In this document: piece by piece, positions 46,956-55,066 of the stretch | How the letters are laid out: each line of letters starts with the position of its first letter | Position numbering within the stretch: position 1 is the stretch's first letter | Assembly: GCF_012933385.1 (NCBI RefSeq) | Contig: NZ_JABBPN010000018.1 | Span: 1-64,000 of the forward strand | Direction of reading: 5' to 3' | Length of the DNA: 64,000 bases | From: Paenibacillus lemnae | GTDB lineage: Bacteria > Bacillota > Bacilli > Paenibacillales > Paenibacillaceae | Notes under the pieces: model-generated | Seen by the model: only the letters and a program-made list of their open reading frames with translations | The model's database searches: none | What the model was told of the DNA's origin: nothing | Translations under genes and position numbers: made by a program

Positions 46956-47423
46956 ATGGATAAAAGATTTGGTTTTTTGTTCATTATCGCTGTAGTTATT
47001 GTTGCTTCATCCTTTTTTTATTTCAACACAACAAGTCAAGCTTCGCCACCAGATGAAAAAGAGGTTAAAGAGATTTTTGAGAAATACTTCGATGCGATTG
47101 AGAAAGGAGATGTTGACACTGCTATTGGTCTTGTTATCGATACGAGGTATCAAGATATAGGAAGCCAACGAGCTGGATATCAAACAGCAGTTAAAGAAGA
47201 TGTAATTTACAGCATTGAAATCGATTCCATTGATCAAGGTGACTCGAGCTTTATGAGCAATGCCGTTAACAAGAGGCTTGCTGAGGAATATGAAGACAGA
47301 TATTTTGTCGATTTGGCTGTAGAGAATAAGACAAATGGAGAGTTTAAAATTACAATGCCAATCGTCAAGAATCAGGGAGAATGGAAAATTTTAATTTTAC
47401 CGACGGAAATTCCAGCTGCTTAA
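46956..47423 (+). CDS. Exported hypothetical protein (155 aa)
   Basis: The N-terminus has basic residues and one hydrophobic segment (about 5-22, FGFLFIIAVVIVASSFFYF) that could be a signal or anchor. The rest is an acidic domain beginning EVKEIFEKYFDAIEKGDVDTAIGLV, a pattern seen in NTF2-like extracytoplasmic domains (DUF4878-type); that match is tentative. ATG 46956 has AAAGGGAG 9 nt upstream; the earlier ATG 46908 gives a poor start. AT content is higher than in neighbours. It is a single gene sharing a terminator with the convergent CGTase gene. Confidence 0.7.
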   Translation: MDKRFGFLFIIAVVIVASSFFYFNTTSQASPPDEKEVKEIFEKYFDAIEKGDVDTAIGLVIDTRYQDIGSQRAGYQTAVKEDVIYSIEIDSIDQGDSSFMSNAVNKRLAEEYEDRYFVDLAVENKTNGEFKITMPIVKNQGEWKILILPTEIPAA

Positions 47424-47431
47424 ATACAATT

Positions 47432-47476
47432 GACCCTCTCACAAGAGTGAAGATCTGTGAGAGGGTCTTCTTATTT
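47432..47476. terminator. Bidirectional terminator between the 155-aa protein gene and the CGTase gene
   Basis: Perfect 12-bp arms GACCCTCTCACA / TGTGAGAGGGTC with a 12-nt loop are followed by TTCTTATTTT on the plus strand; the minus strand is also preceded by an A/T-rich flank. Confidence 0.88.
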
Positions 47477-47508
47477 TGTGGATCAAATTAAGTTGTTTTG
47501 TTTAATGC

Positions 47509-49647
47509 TTACGGCTGCCAGTTCACATTAACTGTAGCTGTTCCGGAGGCTGGAGCTGTGAAGGTACGGTTGCTGCCGCCTTCCCACGTGGTTGTGGAAC
47601 CGCTCTTTTTCAGGAATTTGTAGTTAATGGTTGCTCCGGCTGGAACACTGACATCATAGTACCAGGTTGGATACTGCGTGATAACCTGGTTGTACATTGG
47701 ACCGATGGCCTTGGCAGGATCCCAATTGCCCAGTTCGCTGACACTGCCAGCCAGGTATACATTTTGGCCGAGGGAGGTCGTGGCACCATTCACGATAAAG
47801 CGTACGGTGACCTGCTCTCCTGTAAGAACTTCAAAATTATCGTAAATATTGCTTTGCGTTCCGCCCGCATTGGCTACCTTGACATTGTACTTGCCTGGGG
47901 TAACGGCAGGGATATTTACTTTAATCTGGCTGTCTTCCCAAGCTGTAATGTTCGTTCCTGTAACTGCTGTCGTTCCGAAATATACAGTGCCTTTGGTCGT
48001 ACCGAAGCCGCGTCCATCGATTGTAACGGTTGTTCCGGCTTTCGCCATCATTGGGCCTACATGGCCAATGACTGGTGTAGTTTGAGCATTCGTTTTCTCC
48101 CATACTGCTACAGCGCCTGCACCAAGGGTAAAGGTGTTCACAGCACCGTTACTGCCAGCAGTGATCGAGCTGCCGCCCAGTGTGCCGCCGAGAACATCGG
48201 TGTAAGTTCCAGCAGGCAGGGACGTATTCAAACCGCTGATGGAAGCCGAAGTGCTCAGGTTGCGGTTAATGGCAACAACAGCTGTGCTTGATCCGAACTT
48301 ACGTTCATAGATGATGACATCATTATTGATCCAGCGCTCCTGTGTTGAACCATATGCGATGGCCGGATTGGATTTACGCAATGGAGCTAATTTTTTAACT
48401 ACGTTATAAGCAGTGGTCGATGTGGAGAACGAAGAGATGCGAGCACGGTTAGCAGGATCGTTTCCGCCAGCCATATACTGCTCGGTTCCATAATAGATGG
48501 CTGGTACGCCGCGGGAGGTCAGCGTAAAGGCAAGTGCTTGCTCCAGTTTGCGGTTGATGCCGGTGTGGAATCGTTCCATATCATGGTTATCGATGAAGGT
48601 AACCTGGTCATCAACTTGAGCGTAATCCACTGCGGTACCGTTCAGCATAGCATTCAGGCCGTACATATTATCTGTGCCGTCACGGAATACCTGGCGGGTC
48701 TTCTGAGCAAAGCGGAAATCCAGGAGGCTCATGCCGATTTCGTTTGCGAATTTATGATTTTCCGCGCTTACTTCATTTGCACCCAGAAACCATTCCCCGA
48801 AAGTGAAGACTGGCTTGTAGTTGTTAATCGTGGCCATGAAGCTCTTCTGCCAGCCGAACGGCATATGCTTAACAGCGTCCACCCGGATGCCGTCGATGCC
48901 GAGGTCGAGCCACATTTTCACGGCGTCTTTCAAATACTTGTCTACAGTGCTGTTGTTATGGTTCAGGTCCGCGAGATCATAGAGGTTTTTATAAATGCCA
49001 TTTTCCGTGGAGGAGAAGTCGGTGCCTCCGTTATGATGGAACAGGTTTTGCGTATCGTTCGTGTAGCCGCCGAGCAGGGTGCCGTTATTATACAGCTTGC
49101 CGTTCTCTGCAAAGGATGGGGCATCAGAGGAAGCAGGAGAGGTGTGGTTTGGTGCAAAATCAATGACAACTTTGATATTCTTGGCATGTGCAGCTGAAAT
49201 CAGATTCTGAAAATCGGTGAGGGTACCGTAGGCTGGATTGGTTTTCTTGAAATCCCTTGCCCAGTATCCGTGATACGCCGTGTTGTTCACGCCGGAATAG
49301 TTAATGACACTATAAATATTCTCTACAGGCTGAGAGATCCAGATGGCGGTAATGCCCATGCCGGTCAGGTACCCATCGTTGATTTTGTTAATAATCCCCT
49401 GCCAGTCGCCGCCACAGTACAGCCTAAGATTGGTGCAGGTGCCATCAAATGCCGATCCGGTCGGGTTGTTTGCGGCATTTCCATCGGAGAAGCGATCCGT
49501 GAAGATTTGGTAAATGACGTCTGTGCTGAAGTTCTGCTTGTTGGAGACGGAGGTATCCGGTGCTGCATGGGCTGGTGTGAACAAGCCGGCGGAAAGGGAG
49601 AGGGCGAGTGCTATTGCGGCGGAAATACGGGACCATTTTTTCATCAT
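47509..49647 (-). CDS. Cyclodextrin glucanotransferase (secreted GH13 CGTase)
   Basis: The 712-aa precursor has a Sec signal (1-28, cleavage after AHA). With the signal removed, the catalytic residues fall on the standard CGTase numbers: Asp229 (GIRVDAV), Glu257 (FGEWF) and Asp328 (IDNHD), and the central ring-forming Tyr195 (NLYDLAD). Arg47 is also present, as in beta-type enzymes. Domains A/B/C are followed by an IPT/TIG domain (about 525-605) and a C-terminal CBM20 starch-binding domain (about 612-712). ATG 49647 follows AAGGAGG. It converts starch to cyclodextrins outside the cell. Confidence 0.95.
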   Translation of the reverse strand: MMKKWSRISAAIALALSLSAGLFTPAHAAPDTSVSNKQNFSTDVIYQIFTDRFSDGNAANNPTGSAFDGTCTNLRLYCGGDWQGIINKINDGYLTGMGITAIWISQPVENIYSVINYSGVNNTAYHGYWARDFKKTNPAYGTLTDFQNLISAAHAKNIKVVIDFAPNHTSPASSDAPSFAENGKLYNNGTLLGGYTNDTQNLFHHNGGTDFSSTENGIYKNLYDLADLNHNNSTVDKYLKDAVKMWLDLGIDGIRVDAVKHMPFGWQKSFMATINNYKPVFTFGEWFLGANEVSAENHKFANEIGMSLLDFRFAQKTRQVFRDGTDNMYGLNAMLNGTAVDYAQVDDQVTFIDNHDMERFHTGINRKLEQALAFTLTSRGVPAIYYGTEQYMAGGNDPANRARISSFSTSTTAYNVVKKLAPLRKSNPAIAYGSTQERWINNDVIIYERKFGSSTAVVAINRNLSTSASISGLNTSLPAGTYTDVLGGTLGGSSITAGSNGAVNTFTLGAGAVAVWEKTNAQTTPVIGHVGPMMAKAGTTVTIDGRGFGTTKGTVYFGTTAVTGTNITAWEDSQIKVNIPAVTPGKYNVKVANAGGTQSNIYDNFEVLTGEQVTVRFIVNGATTSLGQNVYLAGSVSELGNWDPAKAIGPMYNQVITQYPTWYYDVSVPAGATINYKFLKKSGSTTTWEGGSNRTFTAPASGTATVNVNWQP

Positions 49648-49763
49648 CGTAAAATGCCTCCTTAAATATGTGGTTTTCTTATGTAGGGCCAAGATGCGGA
49701 TCTCACGACTTGTTCTGTCCTGCAGGCTGGGGCTATCATCCTCCTTGCTATGAAGACCACAAA

Positions 49764-49797
49764 AACCCCGGCGTCTCAAGAAGAGATACCGGGGTTG
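49764..49797 (-). terminator. Terminator hairpin in the CGTase leader
   Basis: On the minus strand AACCCCGG-TATCTC / GAGACG-CCGGGGTT forms a stem followed by TTTTTG. It lies between the CGTase promoter (49865-49894) and start codon (49647), so it would stop transcription before the gene unless an alternative fold or factor prevents it. Confidence 0.7.
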
Positions 49798-49864
49798 TCC
49801 AATCACCTATAAGGCGCTGAAGCATGGCCCTCAAATTAATCTAGTTATTTCCAGTTGCAAGAAT

Positions 49865-49894
49865 ATTTTATGAGAAAGCGCCTTCATTTGTCAA
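49865..49894 (-). promoter_or_regulatory. CGTase promoter with cre site
   Basis: On the minus strand TTGACA (49889-49894), 18 nt and TAAAAT (49865-49870) form a sigma-A promoter. The spacer is TGAAGGCGCTTTCTCA, which fits the CcpA cre consensus closely, so glucose repression is likely. The leader is about 210 nt. Confidence 0.8.
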
Positions 49895-50051
49895 CAAAAA
49901 CAATCAAAATTTTATAATAAAACTTATAATATTCTCAAAAATGTATGATTATAGATCATAAGATGGGGGAATTTGCAGATCTGGATGTCAACTGTATGTG
50001 AATTCGCCTAAAGAGAAAGGAAAGTTTTTGTGAATAGTTCCAATTTATATA

Positions 50052-50080
50052 CTGACACTGCATGATTCCTCTGATATAAT
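50052..50080 (+). promoter_or_regulatory. Strong promoter-like sequence with no gene directly behind it
   Basis: CTGACA (50052-50057), 17 nt and TATAAT (50075-50080). Transcription would start near 50087 and reach the hairpin at 50135-50170 before the mhqO-like gene. Confidence 0.6.
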
Positions 50081-50086
50081 AAATTA

Positions 50087-50172
50087 CGTTACGGGGGAAC
50101 ACGTACGGTATAACTTCAGAGATATAGAACTAGGAGAGGCCTGCCAGTGATGGACAGGTCTCTTTATATTTT
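50087..50172 (+). ncRNA. Candidate small RNA or attenuator leader
   Basis: A promoter (50052-50080) is followed by a non-coding segment ending in a terminator-like hairpin: AGAGGCCTG (50135) / CAGGTCTCT (50155) then TTATATTTT. The 5' part can form a small stem, TACGT / ACGTA around a GGGGGAAC loop. It is either a short stand-alone RNA of about 85 nt or a leader that controls readthrough into 50287. I do not recognise a known RNA family. Confidence 0.4.
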
Positions 50173-50180
50173 CTGATCTG

Positions 50181-50208
50181 TTGCATTTTCAGAAATTCAT
50201 GATATTAT
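50181..50208 (+). promoter_or_regulatory. Candidate promoter of the mhqO/mhqD-like pair
   Basis: TTGCAT (50181-50186), 16 nt and TATTAT (50203-50208). It places the start point at the palindrome 50220-50237. Confidence 0.5.
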
Positions 50209-50219
50209 TAACTCATAAA

Positions 50220-50237
50220 TATCTTAATATTAAGATA
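50220..50237 (+). promoter_or_regulatory. MhqR-like operator
   Basis: TATCTTAATATTAAGATA is a perfect 18-bp palindrome. Its ends TATCT...AGATA match the MhqR operator of Bacillus (TATCTCGAA-type). It lies at the expected transcription start of an mhqO/mhqD-like operon, so MarR-type repression released by quinones is likely. The repressor gene is not in this window. Confidence 0.72.
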
Positions 50238-50286
50238 AATTCAGGGAAGAATAAGCGGTAAACGCAAAAGTCAGGAGGAGAATGAT

Positions 50287-51231
50287 ATGCCAAGAACCAC
50301 AGGGATTCACCATATTACTTCTTTTGTTCAGGATCCGCAGGGTAATGTAGATTTTTACGCAGGTGTGCTGGGGCTGCGGCTTGTGAAGAAGACGATCAAT
50401 TTTGATGCGCCGGATGTGTATCATTTTTATTTTGGAAATGAAGCAGGAAGTCCGGGAACGATCATGACTTTCTTTCCGCATCAAGATGCACGGCGGGGAA
50501 GTGTCGGCGGCGGTCAGGTAGGCATTAGCGTGTTCGCGGTGCCGCCAGGCAGCCTGGATTTCTGGAAAGAGCGGCTGACCGGATTTGCGATCTCCTTCGA
50601 CGTAGTGCAGCGTTTTGGCGAGCAATATATCCGTTTTCATGATAACTCAGGACTGCTGCTGGAAATTACGGAACGTGAAGAAGGCACGGAGAGCAGGTGG
50701 TCGTTCGGGGGCGTGCCGGCGGATAAGGCGATTAAAGGCTTTGGCGGTGCGGTGCTGTTCAGTATGAAGCCGGACCGTACGGGTGAGATCTTGAACGGAC
50801 TGCTCGGGCTGGAGCGCGTGAACGAAGAAGGCGGCTGGGTCCGTTACCAGGCAAGCGGAGATATTGGCCAGATCATCGATATGAACACCAAGGATTTGGA
50901 ATGGGGCCGCGGTGGCGCGGGCACAGTCCATCATATTGCCTGGCGTGCAGCCGATAATGAGCAGCAGGAGCAGTTTCGTCAGGAGGCCGAAGCCGGCCGG
51001 CTTCAGCCAACACCGGTCGTGGACCGGCAGTACTTTAATGCCGTGTATTTCCGGGAACCAGGGGGCATATTGTTCGAGATTGCGACAGATCCGCCGGGCT
51101 TTGCCAATGATGAGCCGGCAGAACATCTGGGTGAGAAAATCATGCTCCCGTCATGGTTTGAACCGCATCGCGAGGAATTGGAACGGAATCTGACACCTGT
51201 TGAAGTACGGGTATTGAAAGGAGCGGAATGA
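50287..51231 (+). CDS. VOC-family ring-cleaving dioxygenase, MhqO type
   Basis: This 314-aa protein has two VOC domains: GIHHITSFVQDPQGNVDFY at the start and GTVHHIAWRAADNEQQEQF near residue 215, with the third metal ligand in YFREPGGILFEIATDP. It is a paralogue of the protein at 10125. RBS CAGGAGGAG precedes the ATG. The gene is followed after one base by the mhqD-like hydrolase, the same pairing as in Bacillus mhqNOP/mhqED regulons. Ring opening of hydroquinones or catechols is the presumed reaction. Confidence 0.88.
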   Translation: MPRTTGIHHITSFVQDPQGNVDFYAGVLGLRLVKKTINFDAPDVYHFYFGNEAGSPGTIMTFFPHQDARRGSVGGGQVGISVFAVPPGSLDFWKERLTGFAISFDVVQRFGEQYIRFHDNSGLLLEITEREEGTESRWSFGGVPADKAIKGFGGAVLFSMKPDRTGEILNGLLGLERVNEEGGWVRYQASGDIGQIIDMNTKDLEWGRGGAGTVHHIAWRAADNEQQEQFRQEAEAGRLQPTPVVDRQYFNAVYFREPGGILFEIATDPPGFANDEPAEHLGEKIMLPSWFEPHREELERNLTPVEVRVLKGAE

Positions 51232-51232
51232 G

Positions 51233-51850
51233 ATGGAGCATCGTCATGTGTATCGCAAAGGCCGTTCGACAGAGGCTCCAACGCTGCTGATGCTTCACGG
51301 TACCGGCGGGAATGAGGAGGACTTGCTGCCGCTGGCGGAAATGTTCTCTCCGGAGTCAGGGGTGCTGGGCGTGCGGGGGAATGTATTGGAAAATGGGATG
51401 CCGCGCTTTTTCCGGAGACTATCGGAAGGTGTCTTTGATGAGGAGGATCTGATCCAGCGTACAGAGGATCTGAAGGCTTTCCTGGATCAGGCGGCAGAGC
51501 AGTATGGGTTTGACCGCAGCCGCGTAGTGGCTGTAGGGTATTCCAACGGCGCTAACATCGCTGCGAGCCTGCTGTTTCACTACGCCGATGCTCTGCGTGG
51601 AGCGGTGCTGCATCATCCGATGGTGCCGCGGCGCGGTATAGAGCTTCCGGACTTGTCCGGTGTGCCGGTGTTTATCTCCGCAGGCAAGCGCGATCCGCTC
51701 TGCACGCCGGAGGAGAGCGAAGAGCTGGAGTCGCTGCTGACAGAGGCGGGTGCAGACGTTAAGCTGCACTGGGAAGCCGGCGGCCACCAGCTTAGCCGCG
51801 CTGAATTAGGCGCGGCGTCGGTGTGGGTTAAAAACCAGATACTAAAATAA
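51233..51850 (+). CDS. mhqD: Alpha/beta hydrolase of the MhqD / carboxylesterase family
   Basis: This 205-aa hydrolase has the phospholipase/carboxylesterase pattern: MLHGTGGNEEDLLPLA (about 19-34), nucleophile elbow GYSNGANIA (Ser near 104), Asp in SAGKRDPLCTP and His in WEAGGHQLSR. Length equals Bacillus MhqD. It starts one base after the dioxygenase stop and is followed by a strong terminator, so the two form one operon under the MhqR-like operator. It probably hydrolyses products of quinone ring cleavage. Confidence 0.87.
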   Translation: MEHRHVYRKGRSTEAPTLLMLHGTGGNEEDLLPLAEMFSPESGVLGVRGNVLENGMPRFFRRLSEGVFDEEDLIQRTEDLKAFLDQAAEQYGFDRSRVVAVGYSNGANIAASLLFHYADALRGAVLHHPMVPRRGIELPDLSGVPVFISAGKRDPLCTPEESEELESLLTEAGADVKLHWEAGGHQLSRAELGAASVWVKNQILK

Positions 51851-51858
51851 TGAACGAA

Positions 51859-51899
51859 AGCCCGTCCGGGGATGAGACATCTCGGACGGGCTCTTTTTT
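51859..51899 (+). terminator. Terminator after mhqD
   Basis: AGCCCGTCCG / CGGACGGGCT perfect arms with a 14-nt loop are followed by CTTTTTTG. Confidence 0.92.
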
Positions 51900-51910
51900 G
51901 CAGCAGCAAA

Positions 51911-52170
51911 TAGGGCCCAAACCCCGCTCACGCACTGAAATGTATGTGGTTTTCCACATACATAGGGCCCAAACCCCGCTCACGTGTGGAAATGTATGTG
52001 GTTTTCCACATAAATAGGGCCTAAACCCCGCTCGCGCCGTGGAATGTATGTGGTTTTCCACATACATAGGGCCCAAACCCCGCTCGTGCGTGGAAATGTA
52101 TGTGGTTTTCCACATACATAGGGCCCAAATCCCGCTCGCGCCGTGGAAATGTATGTGGTCTTATACATAC
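51911..52170. repeat. Five 52-bp tandem repeats
   Basis: Units start at 51911, 51963, 52015, 52067 and 52119, always 52 bp. Each has TAGGGCCCAAACCCCGCTC, a variable 8-9 nt core, and a hairpin with 10-bp arms ATGTATGTGG / CCACATACAT and a TTTT loop. The last unit's hairpin is damaged. 52 is not a multiple of three and no frame is conserved, so it is not coding. It is not a CRISPR array, because there are no unique spacers. Confidence 0.92.
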
Positions 52171-52183
52171 AGCCCCTGGTTCT

Positions 52184-52560
52184 CTAATCCGGTGTCTTGA
52201 TTTGTAAAGGGGGCGGAATAAGCCAGCCTTTTTCCTTGTTCATGCGGAGGATATGGAGGCCAAAACGGGTTTTAGTGACATGGTACTTCGCGAACAATGC
52301 GCCGATATCTTCGCGGATGGATTGGCCCATAGCCATACTGCAGGCAGTATGGCCTGCGGCGTTATCGATGGCGAGTTTGGCAGCGATCTCGGGGTCGGAG
52401 AAGCGTGCGCCTGCTCCAGCATATTCCGCAGCAAATGCTTCAGGTCTTTGTCTCCCGCGTGGTTCAGATACGCCTGGTAACAGGAGATGATACCTTTAGC
52501 GCCCATGGAAGCTGTCCAAAGGCCATAAATTTCACCGTAATGCATCGGCTCGTCTTTCGG
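52184..52560 (-). pseudogene. Decayed DUF3231-family gene
   Basis: The minus strand first reads PKDEPMHYGEIYGLWTASMG and on to KDLKHLLRNMLEQA, then the similarity continues in another frame as GARFSDPEIAAKLAIDN and on to LRMNKEKGWLIPPPLQ before a stop at 52184. Both parts fit one DUF3231 protein of about 165 aa (from memory of the family), lacking a middle section of roughly 30 codons and a start codon. It is therefore a frameshifted, internally deleted remnant. It ends 14 nt from the 52-bp tandem array. Confidence 0.65.
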
Positions 52561-52711
52561 AAGTGCATACAGTAAGAAATGGGATTTAAAATGGGTGAAT
52601 GAAAGGGTCCGAAAGCCGGCTCAAAAGTGCTACAATAGAAAACAGACAGAACATGAAGGCTCGGATCATAAAAAAATCCAGAGTGACAATCGTGAGAGTG
52701 GAGTGGAATCA

Positions 52712-53980
52712 ATGGAAGAAACACATACAGAACCTAAAACGATCGGCATGGAAGACATCGTACGAGCGCATCATATGCTGCGGGAAGTAATTGTGCGGAC
52801 ACCGCTGCAGCGGGATGCTGTGCTGTCGGCCCGATATGGCTGTAATGTATATTTAAAGCGGGAGGATCTGCAGGTCGTCCGTTCTTTTAAAATTCGCGGG
52901 GCCTATAACATGATCCGGAGCTTGACCGAAGAGGAGCGTGCAGCGGGCATTGTGTGCGCGAGTGCAGGCAATCATGCACAGGGAGTCGCTTTTTCATGTA
53001 ATGCTCTGAATATCCGTGGGAAAATCTACATGCCCAGCACCACCCCCAAGCAAAAAGTGAAGCAGGTCAAACGTTTTGGCGGGAGCAGTGTAGAAGTGAT
53101 ACTGATCGGAGATACGTTCGATGACGCTTATGACGAAGCGATCAAGGTGTGTCATGAGCAGGGCATGTCCTTTATCCATCCTTTTGATGAAGCGCGGATT
53201 GTGGCAGGCAACGGAACGATCGGCATGGAGATCATGGAGGAGCTGGATGTGCCGGCCGATTATATGTTTGTGACCATTGGCGGCGGAGGTTTGGCGGCAG
53301 GGGTTGCAACCTACGTCAAAACCGTCAGCCCGCTGACCAAGCTGATCGGTGTCGAGCCGCTGGGTGCGGCATCTATGAGTGAGGCCAAGGACCAAGGGGG
53401 CGTCGTGACCCTGGACGAAATCGATAAGTTCGTGGACGGAGCAGCCGTCAAACGTGTCGGTCATCTGACTTACGATATTTGCAGCCAGCATTTAGATGAC
53501 ATCGTCATGGTTCCGGAAGGTAAAGCATGTACGACGATCCTGAGTCTCTATAACGAAAATGCAATCGTGGCGGAGCCTGCGGGTGCGCTGCCTGTGGCAG
53601 CCCTCGACCTGTATGGCGAGCAAATCCGGGGCAAAAATGTCGTTTGCATCATCAGCGGCGGCAACAATGATATTGACCGGATGCAGGAGATCAAGGAGCG
53701 CTCACTGATCTACGAAGGCCTGAAGCATTACTTTATGATTAACTTCCCGCAGCGGGCGGGTGCACTGCGTGAATTCCTTGAGGATGTGCTCGGTCCGGAC
53801 GATGACATTGCCCGGTTTGAATATACGAAGAAGCATAACAAAGAAGAAGGCCCGGCGCTGGTGGGCATCGAGCTGCTGCATCCGGAGGATTACGCACCGT
53901 TGATCGAGCGCATGAACCGCAAGGGGCTGGAATATACCGAGCTGAACAAAAATATGAATCTGTTTAACCTGCTGATCTAA
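52712..53980 (+). CDS. ilvA: Threonine ammonia-lyase (biosynthetic threonine dehydratase)
   Basis: This 422-aa PLP enzyme deaminates threonine to 2-oxobutyrate, the first step to isoleucine. The PLP lysine is in VRSFKIRGAYN (about 50-60); the phosphate loop is GGGGLAAG and further SAGNHAQGVAFS is seen. A single C-terminal ACT-like regulatory domain (about 335-422, FMINFPQRAGALREFL) matches the Bacillus type. ATG 52712 has GGAG 8 nt upstream; the GTG frame from 52595 adds an unrelated leader. It is a single gene with its own terminator. Confidence 0.93.
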   Translation: MEETHTEPKTIGMEDIVRAHHMLREVIVRTPLQRDAVLSARYGCNVYLKREDLQVVRSFKIRGAYNMIRSLTEEERAAGIVCASAGNHAQGVAFSCNALNIRGKIYMPSTTPKQKVKQVKRFGGSSVEVILIGDTFDDAYDEAIKVCHEQGMSFIHPFDEARIVAGNGTIGMEIMEELDVPADYMFVTIGGGGLAAGVATYVKTVSPLTKLIGVEPLGAASMSEAKDQGGVVTLDEIDKFVDGAAVKRVGHLTYDICSQHLDDIVMVPEGKACTTILSLYNENAIVAEPAGALPVAALDLYGEQIRGKNVVCIISGGNNDIDRMQEIKERSLIYEGLKHYFMINFPQRAGALREFLEDVLGPDDDIARFEYTKKHNKEEGPALVGIELLHPEDYAPLIERMNRKGLEYTELNKNMNLFNLLI

Positions 53981-53987
53981 AGCCATA

Positions 53988-54059
53988 ACAAAACCCTGCT
54001 TCTCGTATGAGGGCGGCACTTGTGCCGATTCTCTTCGAAACAGAAGCAGGGTTTTCGTC
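53988..54059. terminator. Bidirectional terminator between ilvA and the DUF1129 gene
   Basis: AAAACCCTGCTTCT / AGAAGCAGGGTTTT perfect 14-bp outer arms enclose an inner GGCGGCAC / GTGCCG-type stem. A/T runs occur on both sides, serving both convergent genes. Confidence 0.88.
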
Positions 54060-54062
54060 ATT

Positions 54063-54725
54063 TCAGGCACGCATAAAGAACAGCTTCGTGCCGGCCAAGC
54101 CGATTGCGAACAGCGCCAGGCTTACCCATGGCGATACGCTCAGCACGGGCAGCATAGGACTGAGCAGGATGCCTCCGCCTACGATGGCTGCCAAAACAAT
54201 AAGATATACTGCCATGCTGCCAAAGTTTAGACTGCGCTTGTTCTTATCTTTGGTAAAGGTAGTTCTTTTCATCCAGCTCATGACCAGATGAATGAGAACA
54301 AAAGAGCCGCCGGCAATCAGCAGGAGGGTAGACAAGCGGACCTGAGACATTTTTTCCACATCGCCGCCAAACCAGATGGCCAGCAGTCCAGCCAGAGCCT
54401 GCGGCAGAAAAAACCAGGTCAGGGCAACCCACGGAATCATCAGGCTGAGCTTCAGGGTGCTCATTGTATCCGGTTTGGGAAGGTTTTCTACCAGATCCGC
54501 ACAATAAGCCTTGGGATCCGTGCCAAATACGTCTTCAGCGGTTCTGCCCTGCTCCTGTGCCTCGAGAATATGCTGTGCCATTTCCAGCAGGAGCTCCTCG
54601 CCTTGCGTCTCATCGATTTTGCTAAAACGTATGTAGACGACCATATCCTCGTAATAGTTCAGGTTGTCAGGGGTCATTTGCGCCTGCAGCCGGTTGTTCT
54701 CGGCAATCATTTTTTTAACATTCAT
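54063..54725 (-). CDS. DUF1129-like membrane protein
   Basis: This 220-aa protein has a soluble N-terminal half with helices (about 1-85: NRLQAQMTPDNLNYYEDMVVYIR, GEELLLEMAQHILEAQEQG) and four to five membrane segments (about 92-118, 130-150, 168-188 and 195-216). The helix pattern resembles DUF1129/DUF1700 proteins often encoded after PadR regulators. It overlaps the PadR gene by 4 nt (ATGA) and is likely controlled by it. Function unknown. Confidence 0.78.
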   Translation of the reverse strand: MNVKKMIAENNRLQAQMTPDNLNYYEDMVVYIRFSKIDETQGEELLLEMAQHILEAQEQGRTAEDVFGTDPKAYCADLVENLPKPDTMSTLKLSLMIPWVALTWFFLPQALAGLLAIWFGGDVEKMSQVRLSTLLLIAGGSFVLIHLVMSWMKRTTFTKDKNKRSLNFGSMAVYLIVLAAIVGGGILLSPMLPVLSVSPWVSLALFAIGLAGTKLFFMRA

Positions 54726-55066
54726 GATGTGGTTCCTCCCTGTGAAGATAAAATGTGATCAACACTGCTTCTAAGTGTCTCCCAATGCTCATGAAACTGG
54801 GCCAGCGCAGCTCTGCCTTTGTCTGTCAGCGTATAATATTTGCGCGGCGGGCCGCCTGTTCCGCCATCAGACCGCATCGTTCCCGAGATGAGCTGATCTT
54901 TCTGCATACGCAGCAGGAGCGGATAGATGCTGCCTTCACTGACAAAGGTCAGTCCGCTAGCCGCAAGCAGTGTGCTGAGCTCGTAACCGTAAACCTCTCG
55001 GTCTTTCATCAGGGATAAAATACAGCCTTCCAGTATTCCCTTCAGCATCTGGCTTTGTGTGGTCAT
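54722..55066 (-). CDS. PadR-family transcriptional regulator
   Basis: This 114-aa protein is a short (subfamily 2) PadR: MLKGILEGCILSLMKDREVYGYELSTLL, GLTFVSEGSIYPLLLRMQKDQLI with the winged helix, and PPRKYYTLTDKGRAALAQFHEHW. It is divergently oriented to the small gene at 55290 and coupled to the DUF1129 gene. Two near-identical palindromes straddle its promoter, so autoregulation is likely. The effector is unknown. Confidence 0.9.
   Translation of the reverse strand: MTTQSQMLKGILEGCILSLMKDREVYGYELSTLLAASGLTFVSEGSIYPLLLRMQKDQLISGTMRSDGGTGGPPRKYYTLTDKGRAALAQFHEHWETLRSSVDHILSSQGGTTS

Noticed and set aside
48538-49197. Plus-strand frame (219 codons) inside the CGTase gene
   Set aside because: It lies entirely opposite the CGTase coding region, whose catalytic residues are all intact on the other strand.
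49648-49806. CGTase start extended to 49806
   Set aside because: The extension contains the terminator hairpin and lacks a signal peptide at its start; AAGGAGG lies correctly before 49647.
49764-49857. CGTase leader compared with known riboswitches (fluoride, lysine, THF, c-di-GMP, T-box)
   Set aside because: None of the conserved sequence blocks of these families was found.
51828-52168. Minus-strand frames across the 52-bp repeats
   Set aside because: Repeat length is not a multiple of three, so frames change from unit to unit; there is no ribosome site or family match.
51911-52170. Tandem repeats considered as a CRISPR array
   Set aside because: Repeats abut directly at 52-bp period with only 8-9 variable bases and no unique spacers of 30-40 bp; no cas genes are nearby.
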